From Impatiens glandulifera (taxonomy: Eukaryota; Streptophyta; Magnoliopsida; Ericales; Balsaminaceae): DNA of 64,000 nucleotides. The translations under genes were made by a program, and so were the position numbers. The notes below the pieces were generated by a model. It was not told the DNA's origin and searched no databases. It saw nothing but the letters and a program-made list of their open reading frames with translations. Below, in pieces: positions 47,557-60,300 of the stretch. Location of the stretch: positions 144,158,972 to 144,222,971 of the forward strand of contig NC_061862.1 in the NCBI RefSeq assembly GCF_907164915.1. Direction: 5' to 3'. Positions within the stretch are counted from its first letter, which is position 1. Every line of letters begins with the position of its first letter.

Positions 47557-49354
47557 TCAACCTGATGTTTCAACATATTGTCTTTCTCTTCCCCTTATCC
47601 TTCCTCTTCCCCTTCCCCTTCCTCTTGCAATGAACGGGGGATGAACTGAAGAGGTTGATGAATACTGCATATTCTCATCTTGATTTCTTTCTTTATATGA
47701 ACTTGTTCTTATTTGATAGAAAGAATTATTCTTCAGAATTTCTGAGCTCTTCACCTTGTTGTTCTCAACTTGAATTTCGAGATCATTGTCTTTAATTCCT
47801 TCAGCTTCATCTTTGGAATCCTCAACAACTTTAGATTCCTCTGTATCAACATTGGCATTCTCTTCTTCCTCTTGATTAACCTGAGTATCTTCCTCTCTGT
47901 TTTTATCAACAACCACTTCAACTTGATTTGATTGAGAATCATCAACTATTTCTTCAACATGATTAGGTTGAGGATCCACCTCCTTCTTAGTATCGCTTTC
48001 TTCTTGTACATAATTTTTTTTATCTTCTGTTTCCTGTTCCTTAACCACATTTTTCTCTTTAAAAATAGGCACATTTGTATCGTTTTTATGCATCTTTACT
48101 TTCTGACCATTATGAATTTTCTGATTTTCTTCCTTAGCCAAATCACATTTTGGGTTTGCATGTTGGAAAGTAATGGAGAAAGAGCATCTGTCTGACCTCC
48201 ACTCATAAGTGATTTCCATGACAGTAGGTTTTCCTTTTCTGTTTACTATTGTCATACTTTTCGGCAGTGTGCTTCTAGGATGCACCTCAATGCTAATTCT
48301 AACAAATGTTAGGTGCTTTCCTCCTTCAGTAATTGGATCCATGTATAATGGTCTACCCAATAAACCTGCAAAATGACTAAGAGCTTCAGAATTGTACATA
48401 TGTGCAGGTATATTCCAAAGCTTGAACCATATCTGTGCAGTTTCTTTTGACTTACTCAATAGGTCCAAGTCTTCGGACCATTTTTCTAACTTCATACAAT
48501 TGGATCCTATATATGTATGCTCATTTTCTAAAATTTCCTCTAGATTAGATCCCTTCTTGAATTTAAGGAAATATAAATCATGGACATTTGCTGAAATCTT
48601 CTCCAGCCCTTTTTCTTCCCATTGCTTCAACAATGCATCTTTAGTAATTGGGAAGGATACTCTGTTTTTCCCTATGTAGTTTCCCACAACTACATTTTCT
48701 CATTCTTTTATACAACTTTCTTCTACTTCAGTAGGCAATTTAAATTCAAATGGAGAATTCAGTACCTCCACTTTTGTCTGTGTATTGCCCAAGTATATTT
48801 TCCATTTATAAGAATGATCTTCTAACTTTTTTGTATTGTTGTTCTTCCAGACTTCATTAGTTTTCCATGTCGAGTTGCTCCTGATAGTATATGACTTAGA
48901 TTTGGGAGCCTTCATTAGTTCCTTCATTGTAGAAACTGACCATTAAACAATTTCTTCATATTCTTCTTTTTTCAACAGATTCCAGTCTTGAAGATAGTGG
49001 GTGTTGAGTTGAATTATAATCTGTTGTGCTTTCTCCTTATTGATGACAATTTCTCCCGTTTTGGCATGCATAAGGAGCTTTGTAATCTGATTCTTGAGCC
49101 CAAACAGATTAGCTCCTTCATTATAGCGTATCTACCAAGCTCCTTCATTATCCCCTTATTTTCCTGCATTATTTTCAATAAGAATTTTCCCACTAGTAGT
49201 TGGAGCATATTGCTTAATTGTGTTGGTATCCTGTTGTTCTTTGATAACTTCTTCAGAAATTCTTTCAAATTCTTTGATTGTTGCTTCCTTAATTCCTTCA
49301 AACATAAAATCCCTAACTTCTTTTGATTTATTACTTTTATTCTTCCCCTTTCCC
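47557..49354 (-). pseudogene. LINE ORF1 (DUF4283 gag-like) with four in-frame stops
   Basis: One register runs from MGKGKNKSNKSKEV (49354) to the stop at 47557, about 599 codons, interrupted by four stop codons. The last lies at 48699-48697; downstream of it 376 codons from 48687 are open. The DUF4283 fold is recognised by GNYIGKNRVSFPITKDALLKQW, KLEKWSEDLDL, IWFKLWNIPAHMY and GLLGRPLYMD. The knuckle C-x2-C-x4-H-x4-C is damaged: the second Cys is Ser (CSFSITFQHANPKC). After an acidic low-complexity region it ends in an arginine/glycine tail (ARGRGRGRGRIRGRERQ), suited to RNA binding. Confidence 0.85.
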
Positions 49355-49479
49355 ATAATAGCAGAGACAGAGTAATAGAACAAATTAATTGCAGAAACGC
49401 TAAAAGATGATCAAAAGTAAACCGCAATCGATGGCAAAATCTAACGCTGCTTACAAATGTACAATAAACCCTAGAATAG

Positions 49480-49770
49480 CAACACTTAAGGAACGACGCA
49501 AGATAATACCGGGATGCCTGTGTCGATCGTCTCGTGCCGCATTTGCATATTGTGTCGCCTGTGCCGATCGTGTCGTGCCGCTTGTGCCGATGGCGCTTCC
49601 TTTGATTAATGGTAATTCCGATGTCGATTTGATAACTTACGGTACAGGACAATATGGTGTCATTCGTGCCTTTCTGCTTGTTCCTATCGTGCCGCTGTAC
49701 CAATCGTGTCGTCTGTGCCGATCGTGTCGCCCGTGCCGATCGTGCTGCCTGTGCCGGTCGCGAATCAAAT
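49480..49770. repeat. GC-rich degenerate tandem repeat (GTGCCGATCGTG)n in LINE 5' region
   Basis: Units like ctgtgccgatcgtgtcg recur about ten times in two blocks (49510-49590 and 49680-49760), split by a unique piece. As the 5' end of the element it may act as a promoter. The 14-mer cgtgccgatcgtgc also occurs in the inverted-repeat element near 3300-3316. Confidence 0.75.
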
Positions 49771-49794
49771 CTCCAGAGCTTGAAACTCTGCAGA

Positions 49795-50030
49795 AGTTAA
49801 TTAGAGTTTATTGGGTTTGGACCTGAACTAAAAGTTATTTTGATTTTATTATTTGAATTTTTGCCCATATTTCTGTATTTTCTCATTCTTATAGTAAAAT
49901 TTGTTGTGAGTGAAGTAAACGTAACTATTTTGAATGAACCACTATAAATCTGTGTTTCCTTATGTTCTTATTTTTTTCCGTTTTTTATATCTTTTTAAGT
50001 AATAAATTTTGGAGCATCCAAATCCTAAAA
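49795..50030 (+). repeat. 3' LTR of outer copia, second part
   Basis: Resumes agttaattagagtttattggg after the LINE and ends near catccaaatcctaaaa; about 90 bp shorter than the matching part of the 5' LTR. Confidence 0.8.
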
Positions 50031-51323
50031 AAAATCAAATATGTAGTGTCAACCGGTTAATTATTTATGTTAATTTGAATTTATTCAATATAAATACATT
50101 TAAATTAGATCATGTGATGATGAATTTTAAATTTTATTCTTTCATGATTGGGTTTGATATATTAGAATTCTGAATGTAAATTAAATTTTTATATATCAAA
50201 ATTGAAAATATCCAAACGTCGGTAACGGTGCAAAACAGTTGTTAGTTAAACGTCAACGTTTAAAAGGTCACAAGAAAATGTCGCTAAATATTATGACGCT
50301 ATATAAGCGCCGCTAAACTAAAACCTAGGTTATATAAATTCCTTTACTTTAATTGTTGCCGACACAACTATTAACGACGTTTCATTTTGCGCCGATAGAG
50401 TTAAGGCACATTTTTTTGTAGAAAAGAAAATTACTTTTATTAAATTAAATAATTAATAAAAAAAATTATAACAATGAAAAAATTCATAATTTAAGTTTAT
50501 GACAATAAGAACTTAGTAATTAACAACTTACCATTTATTTTCCAATCTACAAATCAACTTTTCATTATTAAACAGTCAATATTTTGTTACTTGTTGACTC
50601 ATCTCGGAATAAATTTGCTATTTTGATTTTGGAGATCTCGTTTTGATTCGGATTTTTAGAATTCCAATAACTAAGTCATGCAATGTAATTAATTACTTAT
50701 TAAATTTGACTTTTTTTATCCTCGATTTGTCCGCCCATTCTCCAGTTGTCCATTTATAAATTAAAGAAAGATGTGAACAAATTAATGAATATTTGCCTAA
50801 TTAAATTATATTCAAAACATCATCTCATCTAAATTAACTTTCATCAAAATACTTGGCCAAAACAAATGTTACATAGAAATTTATCGAAATTTTCTCGTCA
50901 AAACCCAAACTTACTAGTTATAGCTATAAAAGTGTTTATAAGCACAATCAATTTTGAATTTTAAATTGGAAAATCCAAGGCTTTTCAAGTGTAATAAACT
51001 TTTGAATGCTAAAATGTAATGAATCAAGATAAAAGGGAAATATAATATTAATCAAATTTATTAACTTTTTCTTGCTATGAATAAAATTTGAATTCATAGT
51101 ACTAACAGTAGATGATGATAAATTATCAATAATAATGATTATACTTTTATGATTTCATCAATTTAATTCACCACAATTAACAATCTTCCATTAATGTTAC
51201 ATTTCCCCAAAACTTGTATTAAACTTTATACAAAGAAGAACTTAAAATTTATTTCTTTAGCCTTCATTGAAAAATTTTCATTTATGCAAAGAAAAATAAT
51301 CAGTTCAAATCATCGCAAAGAAA
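50031..51323. other. Upstream region of the C2-like gene, with a possible CACTA end
   Basis: AT-rich. The part at 50205-50425 (ggtcacaagaaaatgtcgctaaat, ctatataagcgccgctaaac, ggcacatttttttgtag) looks like the subterminal and terminal text of a CACTA-type element, whose end would read CTACAAAAAAATGTGCC on the minus strand. No other gene is seen. Core promoter of the downstream gene not fixed. Confidence 0.35.
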
Positions 51324-54300
51324 ATGTTCTCTGGCGGCCGCGACCTCAATTCTCTCCGATGGGTCGCAGAGGTTTAGTTGTCTCGATTTTACGTTTCTGA
51401 ATTAAGAAGATTTTGCGCATCTTATTGTTTTGATATTCTTCTATGTTTTTTGTTCTGTCACGAAACTTATGTCAACTCATGTTATAATTTGTATCGATAT
51501 GTTATATTGAATTCTAGATCGATGTATCAATCATGCGTAATTTCTGATCCATTTCATTTAAATTCAGGATCGTGTTAATTATCATTTATCATCAAGAACT
51601 ATACCAATTCAAGGTCATGATGAAACAACGACAGATACAGAACACGAAGAAGTTTATGAGGGCGAACGATATTCTTCGCTGGATTCACCCCCACAAGAAG
51701 ATAATGTTTCCACCAATATATCTGTTCTTAGAAAAAATGGTGCAGCTGAAAGGTATTCAATAGGAAAAACATGTGGAATGGTTTATACAGATGATGATTC
51801 TGATGATACAAACTCTGAATATTCGAGTACTCAGCCTGTAAACAACGATCCACTTTATCGTGTTAGAACATATGAATCTAATGGCTATTATGGTTCTTCT
51901 TCTTGTGGGAACTTTGCTGCTGAAAAGGTAGCCTCTTATTAGGGTTTGTCTTTTTTCTAAAGAAAAATTGAGTTATATTGAAATAGTATATATATTGAAA
52001 CTAAATGTTATTGTGTGACATATTTGTGCCTAGCTTAGAAGGTGAGAGTTGAAATTCAAATAAGGTTAAAGATAATTTGTGTGATATTATTTTTCATTGA
52101 TCTTCATAATTGAAGGTAACATGCACTAGAAACCTGCATTATGAGAAGCTCTATGATGATCATGATGATGCTCCATTCTTTGATTCTGCTAAAGAAATCA
52201 AACAAAGTACTGATCCAAGAGAACAAGTGCTTACTTCAAGAGTAAACTCTCATATAATAAATACACATGAAACTGTTACTGGATCACTTCAATTCCCTAC
52301 ATTTCATGCCAGGTTCTTGTTAATATGCTTGCTTCATTCCTGTTTATTCAAATTTGTGCCATTTTTAATATCTTCTTGATTTAATTCAGTTCACAAGGGC
52401 CATGGCTTTCTGTGATTGCATACGATGCATGTGTTCGATTATGCCTCCGTGCCTGGGCAGAACAATGCATGGAAGCTCCTATTTTCTTGGAATCTGAATG
52501 CGCTTTGTTGCGAAATTCATTTGGGTAATCATCTTCACTCTTTTAAGTTTTAACCCAAATTGGATTATCAATTCTTTTTTTCCACCTTCCACTACAGATT
52601 ACAGAATATATTATTGAAACCAGAGGAAGAGCTGTTGGAAATACATTCTTCTATCCAATCTAATGAGATAGCTGTCACTAAACCTAGGAAAATGGTTGGG
52701 AAGATGAAGGTTCAAGGTAATTGTCAATTGTAAATTGTATGCAATATGTCATATACTAAATGTATTGTTGATAATGGCAGTAATAAAGGTAAAAACAGCT
52801 ATGGATCCACCAACTGGCTTCAACTTATCATCCCTGAGTTCAAAAAAGATCAAGTTGTATACTACTGTTGTTCAATATAAGCTCTCTAATATTCATGTAA
52901 GACTTTCCTCTGGCTGGAGAGCAGTTGGAAGAATACGTTTTACTCGTGAGAGAATACCTTCAAACCGTTCATTTTCACGCAAGAACATGGCTACTTATGT
53001 ACGGGCTAGTTCTCGGTATGTCAAACAGGTCTCCAGATTGGTGAAAGTTGGCGTGAAAACTTTGCGCAGCAATTCATCTTCTCGTGATGAAGGTGTCCCA
53101 GTCCCAGGTTTGTTTTGTTTTTTGTTGTGTTACTTGGTTAGAAAATTTTCAAAAATGTTCTAAAACCAAGTTTCAGCAGAAGCAACAACATACACTTGTT
53201 CCTTGCGATTGAAGAGTTCAAGCGAAGAAGAGGCTGTTCGTCTGAATCCTGGATCGGGTGAAACTCATGTTTTGTATGTGTTCTTTGCATTTTACTTTCA
53301 AAAAAAGTTTGTTTCCTTAACTGTTTTTGATCAGTCTTGACCATCTTAATTACAGTTTTCCAGATAGCTTAGGAGACAACCTCATTGTTGAGATTAATGA
53401 CTCTAAGGGAAACAAAACAGGCCGAGTTGTTGCCCAAATAGCTGAGGTTGCTGAAGATCTGGTAAAATTTTCATTAACTTGCTACAACAGTTGTTTCTGA
53501 AATAGTGTTTATGATGAAGAAAACTTGATTTTTTTTCAATTTCAGGGCGAAAAGCTACGATGGTGGACCATTTATCGCGAACCTGAGCATGAGATTGTTG
53601 GAAAATTACAATTGTATATTAATTATTCAACAACATTGGATGAGAACAATCTTAAGGTGCTGAATTTGTATATTTATTATTGGTTTACTTGTTGTAAATA
53701 GTACACATATAACTTACATTAATTTTGGGCCATACTATAGTTTGGCAATATTGCAGAAACAGTTGCATATGACTTAGTATTAGAAGTAGCCATGAAGGTT
53801 CAGAAATTTCAACGAAGAAATTTATCGCTACACGGGCCATGGAAATGGTTACTAATCGAATTTACGACTTATTATGGTGTTTCTGATGCATACTCCAAAT
53901 TAAGGTATTGTTTCTAAAAAAAATAGTCTTTCCGAGACAGTTATAAAACTTTCAATAACTGAAATAAACTTTATCAACAGATATCTATCCTATATTATGG
54001 AAGTAGCCACTCCAACAGCAGATTGTCTCACATTGGTTTATGATCTCTTATTTCCTGTCATTATGAAAAGAGGAGATGACATTAAAAGAACATTGAGCCA
54101 CCAAGAGGTATATAATTACTGAAATTTTGATTATTATTGTTACTAGTATTTGAACTATTTTGTGTTATTAATGCGTTAGAAACTAATTTATATTATTCGA
54201 TTTCATATGTTCAAAATTCATTAGTTAAAAAGAGCTTTGAGATTTATTGTTGGTTCCTTATTTGGAAAGATCAAAGATCACATTTTAGTTTGAAGAGTAC

Positions 54301-57300
54301 TTTCATTTGCCTCCTTCTTCTAAGAAGTTAGATTTTGTAACTTTGTATTTATTTCCTACTAATTCTTCTCTGTGTGGTTTCAAAAGAACCGAATATTAGG
54401 AGATGTCGAGGAACAAATCAACCAGATTCTCGGTCTGGTTTTTGAAAATTACAAATGTTTGGATGAGAATTCACAATCAGGAATGAAGGAAGTTTTCATC
54501 CCTTCAACTGGCATTGCAGCACCTGCCCTGGAGCCTGCTGTGAAACTTTTCACTCTTCTTCATGATATTTATTCCCCTGAATCTCAAGCAAAACTATACG
54601 CCTATTTTCAGGTTCAAATTTGACCGATAAACCAATATTTTTTCATCGTGGTCAATCAAACTGTCAAAATATCCTTACTTTTTTCTTTATTTCACTTTGG
54701 ATAATTTCAACTTTAGGCTGCTGCTAAGAAGAGGGCAAGAAGGAATCTGACAGAAACAGATGAGTTTGTGACAGGCAACAATGATGCTGTCTTGATGGAT
54801 CCTGTTACTAATTCTACTGCTTATAAAAAAATGAAATCTCTTTGTTTGAACTTCAGAAATGAAATTTTCACAGATATGGAAATCCACAATCAGCATGTTC
54901 TCCCTGAGTAAGATTATCTATAATGAATTGGGTTAGAACTTAGAACTTAGAACTCGATTGGATTAACTCATTTGTACAATCCTGCAGATTTATAGATCTT
55001 CCAAATTTGTCATCAGCTATATATTGCGTAGAATTGAGCAATAGATTGCGTAGATTTCTGATCGTTTGCCCACCAATTGGACCAACACCTCATGTAACAG
55101 AACTTGTCATTGCAACTGCAGATCTTCAGAAGGATCTTTGTAATTGGAATATTAAGTGAGTTTGAATTTGAATTTGAATTCTATTATTTCTGCATTAGTT
55201 TTAATAATCTCATGTGTTTTCTTTCTAATCAGTCCCATCAAAGGTGGAGTTGATGCTAAAGAACTATTCCATTTCTATATTATGCTTTGGATTCAAGATA
55301 AACGTTTGGCTTTACTTGATTCATGCAAACTAGATAAGGTAAGAACATTAATTTTCACATCAAACCTCTGTTTTTATTTTACAAATTCTTTGTTTTTTTA
55401 ATGTTTATAGATCAAATGGCCGGGAGTTAGAACACAACATTCAACAACACCTTTTATCGACGAAACTTATAACCGTCTGATGGAAACTTTGAATGATTAT
55501 GAAGTTATAATTAGTCTCTGGCCAGATTACACTACTGTTCTGGAGGATGTAATGGTTTATTCAATCATTAAATTTTGTTTTGTTTGTTTTATTGGCTTGA
55601 ATTGACGATTTTGTGTTTTGTTCTTCAGGCCATTGCTGATATAGAGAAGGCAACTATGGAGACTCTAGAAAAACAATATGCAGATGTCTTGTTACCGATA
55701 AAGGAAAACTTTGCCCCGAAGAAATTTGGACTCAAATATGTACACAAGCTAACTAAAAGATCCACATTACAATATGTTGTCCCTGATGAGGTAAACTCTT
55801 ATAAGTAAAATTAAATCTCATTTGAGTAATGCTAACAAAAATTTATTTTGTTTTTGAAGCTTGGGGTTCTGTTAAATTCCTTGAAGAGAATATTGGATTG
55901 TTTGCAGCCCAAGATTGAAAAGAAATTCAACTCATGGGGGGCAGAATCTGTAGATTGTTTAAGTGAAGTTACAATCATGATTCGAAGCAAGTTTCGAAAC
56001 TATATTCAATCTGTGGTGGAAAAACTAGTTGAAAATGTTAGTACTAACTCTTCTACTTGTCCTGTTTTATGAATTGAAGAAGTTTATGCTGAATTTTATC
56101 TGTTACAGACAAAATTACATAATGTTACCAAGTTAAAAAAGATACTCGGAGATTCAATAGAATGCGTGTCTGAATCTGAAGTCGAAAACAGAATGCAGCC
56201 GCTAAAAGACCAATTGACAGACACAATAGAACATCTTCATGGAATTTTAGCGACGCGGGTTTTTGTTCTTGTATGCAGAGGATATTGGGATAGAATGGGA
56301 CAGGTGAATTAAATTACTTGATATATAGATTATTTCTTCTTCTATCTGATATATTGCAATTTTTTTTGTCTATCCTAGGAAATTCTTACATTCTTGGAGA
56401 ATAGAAAAGATAATAGATCATGGTACAAAGGTTCAAATTATATTGTCGAGGTAATTTTTTGTTTTTTTAATAGCTTATTTGTCACAAAATGTTCATGCAA
56501 CGAGTAGTGGTTGGGTTAAACCAACATATTTCTCTATAGAAACCGAAGAGTCCACGTAACATTTATTGTCTCGTTACTCAAATATTTTCTTAGTTATCTA
56601 ACCATCACATTTATTATTCTTAAAATTGTATAAATACCGGATTTATACAATTTGGAAATCATCAAGAACAACTACTAATATTCATAGTGGATAAGAGTAT
56701 ATTCATTTGGCTCTCTTCCTCTTTTATCTCTATTTTATATTCTCAATTTAGAAACGGAGCATGTTGGATTGCTCCTCTTCTTTGAACCATCAAATGATTG
56801 AAACAAATTATAGTCACTCATTTTCTTCCTTCTTCAAGTTTATCTATTTGAAACTTGATTATCACAATTTTATTCTTTGGAAGTCTCAAGTGATACCGGT
56901 TCTAAAAGAAAATCGGTTGTTTAGCTTTGTTTCCAGCAAAAATCAATGCTAGAATGCTACCATTGAAAGTGATGTTATTGATGAAGAGGAAAAACCTACC
57001 ATCATATTCAATTCCGATTTTGAATCAGATCAAAGGATAATAAGTTGGTTCTACGCCACCAAGGTAGTCCAGTGGTAAGAGTTGGCTTAAAAGACCAAAA
57101 AGTCACGCTTTCAATTTAATCTGAAAGCGTTTTGAATTTAAACGGAAGCCATGACTATGGGATGTCATGCTAGTTTTCATTTAGTTCATAAAAAAAGTTG
57201 GCTCCTATCAATTCTCACTGAACCCGTCCTTACTCAAATTATCGGAGAACTCCATTATTTCGGGTTTTATGTAAAAACCTCTACAGCTACGAAACATTTT

Positions 57301-60300
57301 ACACGTACCTCAAATTACAAAAAAAAAATATTAAGTGTTGCTCGTTTACTATGGATAATAATGTTTTCTTTGAATTACATCCATCATATTGGACGGTAAA
57401 GGATTGCATTATGAAGATAGAGGTTCTTCGCGAGATGCTTAGAAATGACTTGTATCACCAACCCCCACTAAACCAAGTATTCATCGGCTCTCGGTCCTCA
57501 ACATCAACTTTGCATCGTCGGTTGTGACATCCTTTGATCGCTACCACTTCTTCTATCATTTCTCAATTCCATTTATCTGTGTTGGGCAATAAAACTCTTC
57601 TTTTTTGTGAGGCATATCAGTTTGGAAATTACACAAACAACCTTTTAATATATTGGAATCGCAAAGTAATGCTCATCTTGATTTAATTGATTCCGATGTT
57701 TGGGGACCGACACCAACCTTCTCGTTATTTAGCTATCGTTACTTTGTTTACTTTGTCAACAATTTTAGCAGATATTTGGTTGTATCATATTCATAGAAAA
57801 TTCGATGTCCTTCTCACATTTATTAAGTTCAAAATCTTGGTTGAGAACCAATTTTATAAGAAAAATAAAAAGATTCAAACGATTGGGGAGGTGAATTTTG
57901 TAGTCGTGTTGCCCTAACTGATAGTAATGGTATTCAACATTGACTATCTTGTCCACATACGAGTGAGCAAAATTGTGTTGTCGAATGGAAGATTCGACAC
58001 ATCATAGAAATCGGTCGTGTCATACTTGTTAATGCCTCCATGCCACAATAGAGCATTGGGATGATTCATTCCTAGGCCAACTTTTAACCGTGTTCCCCAT
58101 ATGAGTTTTTTTTGGACAATTCCTCGATTATGTTGCCTTCAAAACTTTTGAATGTGTTTGTTACCCTTTCACTCATCCTTACCACCAACATAAATTAGAT
58201 TTCAGATCTATTTGTTGCACATTTATTAACTATAATCTCTCATAAAAGTTATTGTTGTTTGCATATCCTCACTAGACATCTTTATATCTCTCTTGACGTT
58301 TTGATGAAACATCATTTCCTTCCTCCATAACTTCTAACCCCACACCACCTCCACCATCATTACCCACCCCCACATCCATTTTACTTCCCAATTTTTTCTC
58401 TCAAAGTCTTACTCATCCAACTAGTGCAACAATAACTGAGACACATCATTCCCCTATTACATACTCACAACCCTCATCCCCAACCTTTTACAATCCTTAC
58501 ACTCTTCAGCTAAAAATACTACTATTATTCCTCCTCCAACTCGTCATTCTCTCATTTGTGCTCCAGATTGTTACATGCATCCTATAACCACTCGAGCTAA
58601 AAATCGTACATTCTCACATTCCGCTAACCTCACCTCAACACCCATGCCTAAACCAACTTGTGTCTCTTTAGCCATGAAAATCAAGCATGGACTACTATGA
58701 CATTAAAGTATAATGTTCTACTAAAGAACCATACGAGTGGGATCTTGTTCCACGCATTTCCACTCAAAATGTTGTTGGATAAATGGGTCTTCAAATTCAA
58801 ATGCAAAGCTAATGGAACCATTGAACCCCACAAAGCGCGACTAGTTACGAAAGGTTTTCATCAATAGTCTAGTATTGACTACAAAGAGACTTTTAGTATG
58901 GTTATCAAAGCAATGGCCATCTAGACAATTCTCTCATTGGCTATTACCCGTCAATGACATACTCATCAACTCGACATCAACAATGCATTACTCCATGGTA
59001 CGTTACTTGAAAATGTATTTATGGCTCAACCCTGGTTTCACTCATTCAGAACTACCTAATCATGTGTGTCATCTCAAAAAGTCATATATGGACTTAAGCA
59101 AACTCCCCATGCATAACTCCATTCTCTATAATGTTTTATTCTCTATTTGTTTTTTTACATCCAAATCAGACACGTCTCTATTCCTCTATCATAATAGTGA
59201 TATATATGCATAATTACTTATTTATGTGGACGATATCATCTTTACAGGTAACTCTTCATCTCATATCTCATCCTTTATAACTCAACTACAAAATATGTTC
59301 CACATTCGAGATATGGGATCTATTCACTACTTTCTTGAGATTGAGGCCACTCGAACAACTATTGGCTTATATCTTATTCAGGTTAACTATATCTCAACAT
59401 GTTAAAACGTGTTAACATGTGCAATGTGAAACATTTTCTTACTTTGGTGGTTGATGGTCTTCCCTCTCCAAACATGATGGCGACCCTCAATTTATATATC
59501 GAAGTACAATACCTTACTTATTAATTATCCTTGCCTTTGTTGTTAATCAAGCATGTCAGTTTATACATTTCTCTATCATTAGTCATTGAGGAGCAGTTAA
59601 ACGAATCTTAAGGTACCTTCAAAATACCCTGTATCATGGGCTCTTGATTTTTCGATCATCACATCTCTCTCTGCCTATTCAGATGTTGATTGGTGTAGTT
59701 GTCTTGATGACCGATAATTCACTACTGACTTTTTTATATTTCTTGGTGATAACTTAATATATTGGAACTCCAAAAAGCAAGTTGTTGTTTATCTCTCTAG
59801 CACTGAGAATTTTGAGCTTTAGCTCAAATCACCACTGAACTTGGTTGGTTACAATCACTTATTGATAAACTTCAACTTTCAATGTCTAAGGCTTTACTTT
59901 ATGGTGTGACAACATTGGGGCTGCATTCTTATCAGTCAATCCGGTCTTCCATGCCCGAACTAAACACATTAAAATTGACTTCCACTTTGTTCGTGAATGA
60001 ATCGCTCGGAAGGCTCTCACCATCCCATACATCTCTACTCATTATTAGATTGGTGACATTCTTACTAAAGGACTTTCTTCTAACATATTTTCTCTTTCTA
60101 CGTGACAAACTTACGGTGTGTGTCACCCATTTCGCTTGTGGGAGGATGTTAAATTAACATATTTATCTAGAGAAGTTGAATAGTCCACATAACATTTATT
60201 GTATCGGTTACTCTAATATTTTCCAACCATCACATTTATTATTCTTGAACAATGTTATCTTTTATTGTATAAACATCGGATCTATACTATTTGTAAATCA

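Larger units (their letters stand above)
47318..49782 (-). mobile_element. ORF1-only LINE-derived element, inserted in the 3' LTR
   Basis: It is bounded by a 12-bp duplication aaactctgcaga (47306-47317 and 49783-49794). On the plus strand it begins with T16 then G12, i.e. a minus-strand 3' end of C12 then A16. Minus-strand order is GC-rich tandem 5' region (49780-49480), ORF1 (49354-47557), then about 220 bp of 3' tail ending ...gaaatggttttaaccgttt. There is no ORF2, endonuclease or RT. Known plant L1 elements carry ORF1 followed by a long ORF2, so this copy has lost ORF2 while keeping both ends, and must have been mobilised by another element's RT. Confidence 0.85.
37589..50030 (+). mobile_element. 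Outer Ty1/copia element, old, split by two later insertions
   Basis: The 5' LTR begins TGTTGAATTATAGAGCT (37589-37605), is cut by the inner copia, and resumes at 43018 to about 43377. The 3' LTR begins TGTTGAATTTTGGAGCTTAT (47283), is cut at 47317 by a LINE, and resumes at 49795 to about 50030. The 3' LTR has lost about 90 bp relative to the 5' LTR. A tRNA-Met-type primer site tggtatcagagttgc follows the 5' LTR (43381) and a purine tract (ccaagtggagat) precedes the 3' LTR. Flanking aaaac (37584-37588) and aaaat (after the 3' LTR) may be the 5-bp target duplication. Internal protein relics are described separately. Confidence 0.8.

Noticed and set aside
49014..49703. 229-codon minus-strand frame
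   Set aside because: It overlaps the LINE ORF1 start and GC-rich tandem 5' region in another register; ORF1 is identified by its DUF4283 sequence in the other frame.
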